A stretch of DNA of 35,077 nt, taken from the NCBI GenBank assembly GCA_902781895.1, contig CACZLA010000019.1, positions 1-35,077 on the forward strand, given 5' to 3'. This document shows positions 32,074 through 35,077 of the stretch, piece after piece; the first letter of the stretch is position 1, and every line of letters starts with the position of its first letter. The DNA comes from an uncultured Lachnospiraceae bacterium. GTDB lineage: Bacteria; Bacillota; Clostridia; Lachnospirales; Lachnospiraceae. Under the pieces are notes generated by a model, which saw only the letters and a list, made by a program, of their open reading frames with translations, made no database searches and had not been told where the DNA came from. A program made the translations under genes and the position numbers.

Positions 32074-32098
32074 ACTTATGACACGAAGTGTCTGTCAT
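32074..32098. repeat. Hairpin sharing ACTTATGACAC with the NUDIX/rhomboid promoter
   Basis: ATGACA (32078-32083) and TGTCAT (32093-32098) are inverted. Inside them GACAC-GAA-GTGTC (32080-32092) forms a second possible stem. The 11-base core is identical to 13189-13199. It looks like a short dispersed palindrome. Confidence 0.5.
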
Positions 32099-32146
32099 GA
32101 AAAAAGGAAGGCGACGAATGCTTGCATTCGGAGAACCTTCCTTTTT
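32099..32146 (+). terminator. Intrinsic terminator after the GH13 gene
   Basis: AAAAAGGAAGG (32101-32111) pairs with CCTTCCTTTTT (32136-32146). The loop contains a further perfect palindrome, CGAATGC-TT-GCATTCG (32115-32130). It ends the long NatA-to-GH13 transcript. Confidence 0.85.
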
Positions 32147-32166
32147 AATGAAAGTTCAAGAAAAGA

Positions 32167-32195
32167 TTGTATTATTGCTATTTAAATGGTAAAAT
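32167..32195 (+). promoter_or_regulatory. Promoter of pgi
   Basis: TTGTAT (32167-32172), a 17-base spacer and TAAAAT (32190-32195) suggest a sigma-A promoter with a start near 32202. The leader of about 65 bases can form a GGGCT/AGCCC hairpin before the AAAAGGAGC ribosome site. Confidence 0.6.
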
Positions 32196-32267
32196 CAATC
32201 TAACTACGGGCTTGTAGAAGGAGCCCACTTGGGAGAAAGTTAATTTTATTAAAAGGAGCATATAGAA

Positions 32268-33623
32268 ATGTCACAAAAGATCAGTTTTAATTTTGATAAT
32301 GCAAAGTTCATGGCAAGCGATGATGAGATCCAGGCAATCAGACCAAGGATTGAAGCTGCCAAGAAGACACTTGTAGAGAAAACAGGCGAAGGAAATGACT
32401 TCCTCGGATGGATCGACCTTCCTGTTAATTATGACAAGGTAGAGTTCGGACGCATCAAGGAGGCAGCTGCAAAAATCCAGAGCGATTCAGATGTACTTCT
32501 TGTTATCGGTATCGGTGGTTCCTATCTCGGAGCAAGAGCTGCTATCGAAGCTCTCCGTCATGGATTCTACAATTCAGTTTCAAAGGAGATCCGTAAGACT
32601 CCTGAGATTTATTACTGTGGAAACAACCTCAGCTCAACATACATTTCCGAGCTGGTTCAGGTTATCGGAGACAGAGATTTCTCAGTAAATGTTATCTCCA
32701 AATCAGGTACTACAACTGAGTGTTCAGTTGCATTCCGTCTTTTCAAGGAGATGTTAGAGAAGAAGTATGGTAAGGAAGGTGCTGCAAAGCGTATCTACGC
32801 AACAACAGATAAGGCACGTGGAGCTCTGAAGACTCTTGCTGATGCAGAGGGATATGAGACATATGTTGTTCCTGATGATGTAGGCGGAAGATTCTCAGTA
32901 CTTACAGCAGTTGGTCTTCTTCCTATAGCAGCCAGCGGTGCTGATATAGATAAGCTTATGGAAGGTGCAGCAAATGCACGTGAGTATTGTCTGTCAAAGG
33001 ATTTCGATGACAGTGACATCATGAAGTATGCAGCTGTAAGAAATGTTATGTATGAGAAGGGGCTGGGTATGGAGATTCTCGGAAACTTCGAGCCTGCACT
33101 TCACTATATAACAGAGTGGTGGAAGCAGCTCTACGGAGAGAGCGAAGGCAAGGACGGAAAGGGTATCTTCCCTGCAGGTGTTGATTTCACAACAGACCTT
33201 CATTCACTTGGACAGTTCATACAGGACGGAACAAAGAATCATTTCGAGACAATAATAAATGTTGAAAATCCTCGTAAGGCTGTTATCATGCAGGAGGAAG
33301 CTGAGGACCTTGACGGACTTAACTACCTGGCAGGTAAAGAGGTTGACTTCATTAATAAGTGTGCGATGGAAGGAACCATACTTGCTCACGTTGATGGCGG
33401 TGTTCCGAATATCCGTATAGATATGACTGAGATTGATGAGCTCAGCGTAGGAGAGCTTTTCTACAAGTTTGAGTTTGCCTGTGGTGTGAGTGGATATACA
33501 CTGGGTGTTAATCCATTTAACCAGCCTGGTGTTGAGAGTTACAAGAAGAACATGTTTGCACTTCTCGGAAAGCCTGGCTTTGAAGAGAAGACAGCAGAGC
33601 TGAGAGCAAGACTTGGTAAATAG
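32268..33623 (+). CDS. pgi: Glucose-6-phosphate isomerase
   Basis: The enzyme interconverts glucose 6-phosphate and fructose 6-phosphate in glycolysis. The 451-residue length matches the short form found in Firmicutes. Motifs are [16 protein letters not shown] (phosphate loop near 82), [10 protein letters not shown] (about 144), the active-site [17 protein letters not shown] (about 305) and the C-terminal lysine in [11 protein letters not shown]. Codon use leans to CGT for arginine and CTT/CTC for leucine, as expected for a highly expressed gene. It has its own promoter and a good AAAAGGAGC ribosome site. Confidence 0.98.
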   Translation: MSQKISFNFDNAKFMASDDEIQAIRPRIEAAKKTLVEKTGEGNDFLGWIDLPVNYDKVEFGRIKEAAAKIQSDSDVLLVIGIGGSYLGARAAIEALRHGFYNSVSKEIRKTPEIYYCGNNLSSTYISELVQVIGDRDFSVNVISKSGTTTECSVAFRLFKEMLEKKYGKEGAAKRIYATTDKARGALKTLADAEGYETYVVPDDVGGRFSVLTAVGLLPIAASGADIDKLMEGAANAREYCLSKDFDDSDIMKYAAVRNVMYEKGLGMEILGNFEPALHYITEWWKQLYGESEGKDGKGIFPAGVDFTTDLHSLGQFIQDGTKNHFETIINVENPRKAVIMQEEAEDLDGLNYLAGKEVDFINKCAMEGTILAHVDGGVPNIRIDMTEIDELSVGELFYKFEFACGVSGYTLGVNPFNQPGVESYKKNMFALLGKPGFEEKTAELRARLGK

Positions 33624-33647
33624 AGATAACAAAGGGGATGACCCAAA

Positions 33648-33691
33648 GGGGACAGTTCTCTGAGTCGGAGGAGACTTGGAGAACTGTCCCT
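33648..33691. repeat. REP-like palindrome GGGACAGTTCTC
   Basis: GGGACAGTTCTC (33649-33660) and GAGAACTGTCCC (33679-33690) are exact reverse complements. Inside them AGTC and GACT can extend the stem. Palindromes of this GGGACAGTTCTC type are scattered in many bacterial genomes and some are linked to REP-associated Y1 transposases. None is coded here. It could also weakly end the pgi transcript, but no T-run follows at once. Confidence 0.65.
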
Positions 33692-33714
33692 ACTGTGTAT
33701 TTTTAGGTAAAAAT

Positions 33715-34860
33715 ATGGAAGAAAGATTTGAATTCATAGCTCCATGCCATTTCGGTCTGGAGGCGGTTTTGAAAAAGGAAATACTGAATCTCGGTTATGA
33801 GATATCCGAGGTGGAGGACGGAAGGGTTACCTTCTCCGGACCTATCGGTGCCATGGCCAGAGCAAATATAGGAATAAGGACGGCGGAGAGAATACTTCTT
33901 AAGTGTGCAAGCTTCAAGGCCACCACCTTTGATGAGCTTTATGACGGCATAAGGCATATTCCCTGGGCAAGGATAATTCCGAGGGATGGAAGATTCTGGG
34001 TGACCAAGGCGACCACAAATAAGTCGAAGCTTTTCAGTCAGACCAGTATCCAGTCTATCGCGAAAAAGGCGATGGTGGAAAGCATGAGTGATACTTATCA
34101 TATAACTCATTTTTCCGAGGACGGAGAGGATTATCCGGTAAGGATATTTATCAAGAAGGATGAGGTTACCGTGGGACTTGATACTACGGGAGTGTCACTT
34201 CATAAAAGAGGCTACAGAAAGCTGGTGGGAAAGGCTCCCATCTCGGAGACTCTGGCAGCAGCTCTCATCATGCTGACACCCTGGAGGGAGGACAGACTGC
34301 TGGTGGATCCTTTCTGCGGAAGCGGAACATTTCCCATCGAGGCTGCCATGATAGGTGCAAATATAGCTCCGGGAGTGAACAGGGATTTTACTTCCTGTAC
34401 CTGGGAAAAGCTGATAGATAAAAAGACCTGGTACGCTGCATATGATGAGGCAAGGTGGCTGGAAAAAACGGATGTGGATATGCACATACAGGGCTACGAT
34501 CTGGATTCCTCTATAGTGAAATGTGCCATGCAGAATGCCGAGGAAGCAGGAGTTGCGGATTATATCCATTTCCAGGCGAGAGGTGTGAAGGATCTCAGCA
34601 GCCCGAAGCCCTACGGATTCATCATAACAAATCCGCCTTATGGCGAAAGACTTGAAGACAGGGAGGCACTTCCTGAGCTTTACACTGTGATTGGCGAGAA
34701 ATACAGGGCACTGGATAACTGGTCTATGTTCCTTATCACCTCCTATGAGGATGCGGAGCGTTATATAGGACGGAAGGCTGATAAGAACCGTAAGATATAT
34801 AATGGAATGATAAAGTCGTATTACTATCAATTTATGGGAAAGAAACCACCTAAGAAATGA
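33715..34860 (+). CDS. THUMP-domain class I RNA methyltransferase (RlmL/YpsC-like)
   Basis: The ATG at 33715 has the site AGGTAAAAAT; the in-frame extension to 33676 would run through the palindrome and is rejected. The 381 residues start with a ferredoxin-like and THUMP RNA-binding part (about 1-155) and continue with a Rossmann methyltransferase domain (about 165-380). Motif I is LLVDPFCGSGTFPIEAAM (D198) and motif IV is NPPY (306-309), typical of N2-guanine methyltransferases. Its E. coli relative modifies G2445 of 23S rRNA; the B. subtilis relative is YpsC. The next gene starts within its stop codon (ATGA). Confidence 0.92.
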   Translation: MEERFEFIAPCHFGLEAVLKKEILNLGYEISEVEDGRVTFSGPIGAMARANIGIRTAERILLKCASFKATTFDELYDGIRHIPWARIIPRDGRFWVTKATTNKSKLFSQTSIQSIAKKAMVESMSDTYHITHFSEDGEDYPVRIFIKKDEVTVGLDTTGVSLHKRGYRKLVGKAPISETLAAALIMLTPWREDRLLVDPFCGSGTFPIEAAMIGANIAPGVNRDFTSCTWEKLIDKKTWYAAYDEARWLEKTDVDMHIQGYDLDSSIVKCAMQNAEEAGVADYIHFQARGVKDLSSPKPYGFIITNPPYGERLEDREALPELYTVIGEKYRALDNWSMFLITSYEDAERYIGRKADKNRKIYNGMIKSYYYQFMGKKPPKK

Positions 34861-35077
34861 AAAAAATATTATTTTTGATTCTTGCTGCTCTTTTCTTTAC
34901 AAATGTATTTTTATACTACTCGCGAAAAGGGGAAGGCAGGATAGAACAAAGTGACAGACTGGAAGCGGATGTGCAGGAGCTGATCGGTCTGGAAACTGAA
35001 TATTTTGAAAAAAACGGAATAGATGTTCTGGTGGAAGGAAAGAGCATAAGCTCCTTCGGATACGATATAGAGATGAA
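34857..35077 (+). CDS. Exported or membrane-anchored protein, N-terminal part (3' truncated by window)
   Basis: The ATG overlaps the methyltransferase stop by four bases (ATGA), so translation is probably coupled. The visible 73 residues start with KK and a hydrophobic stretch of about 20 residues (ILFLILAALFFTNVFLYY) followed by SRKGEGR. This is a signal anchor, or a signal peptide without a clear lipobox. The rest is acidic and helical and does not match a family I recognise. The gene runs off the window. Confidence 0.75.
   Translation, partial: MKKILFLILAALFFTNVFLYYSRKGEGRIEQSDRLEADVQELIGLETEYFEKNGIDVLVEGKSISSFGYDIEM

Overview
The window looks like an ordinary chromosomal stretch from a low-to-moderate GC Gram-positive anaerobe of the Lachnospiraceae type (Butyrivibrio-like). 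That placement is inference. It rests on the gene families (cytosolic GH3 and GH13 enzymes, a SEC-C methionine aminopeptidase, a SpoVK-like AAA protein, YitT, a NatAB-like ABC/CPBP pair), on AGGAGG-type ribosome sites, and on sigma-A promoters. I see no phage, insertion-sequence transposase or CRISPR array.

Layout. 1-2433: the 3' end of a DeoR-family repressor, then a MATE transporter with a C-terminal ATPase-like domain. 2423-2671: three 24-bp tandem repeats, a strong promoter, tRNA-Arg(ACG) and a two-way terminator. 2708-4441 (minus): a LacI-type sugar-sensor protein without a DNA-binding domain. 4574-6329: an EamA exporter and a YitT protein. 6448-10695: a SpoVK/CbbX-like AAA ATPase, a type-2 malate/lactate dehydrogenase, a small unknown protein, and a NYN nuclease-like protein with two LOTUS/OST-HTH domains. 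10757-12568: a short leader ending in a terminator, glutamate racemase, and a lone thiazole synthase. 12535-13131 (minus): a rhomboid protease. 13289-16868: a NUDIX hydrolase, KDPG aldolase, methionine aminopeptidase and diaminopimelate decarboxylase. 16914-20297: an ABC ATPase, its permease and an asparaginase, tightly coupled. 20474-22819: a GH3 beta-glucosidase. 22838-24705 (minus): a LytS-type sensor kinase with an unusual REC-XRE response regulator. 24886-26529: an acyl-CoA synthetase. 26628-32064: a regulated promoter, a leader RNA with a terminator, a NatA-like ATPase, an ABC permease/CPBP fusion, a GH25 lysozyme and a GH13 amylase. 32268-35077: glucose-6-phosphate isomerase, an RlmL-type RNA methyltransferase, and the start of an exported protein.

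How it fits together. Most genes are housekeeping or carbohydrate metabolism: GH3, GH13, pgi and KDPG aldolase feed sugars into central metabolism, and murI, lysA, the GH25 enzyme and possibly the NatAB-like exporter concern the envelope. The most interesting parts are regulatory: two promoter-leader-terminator units (before murI and before the NatA-like gene), a REC-XRE regulator paired with a LytS kinase, a 21-bp perfect palindrome on the map promoter, operator-like palindromes at three other promoters, and several dispersed hairpin repeats. The domain combinations worth a second look are MATE-ATPase, NYN-LOTUS-LOTUS and the output-less LacI-type sensor. All promoter, operator and leader-RNA calls were made by eye and are unverified.
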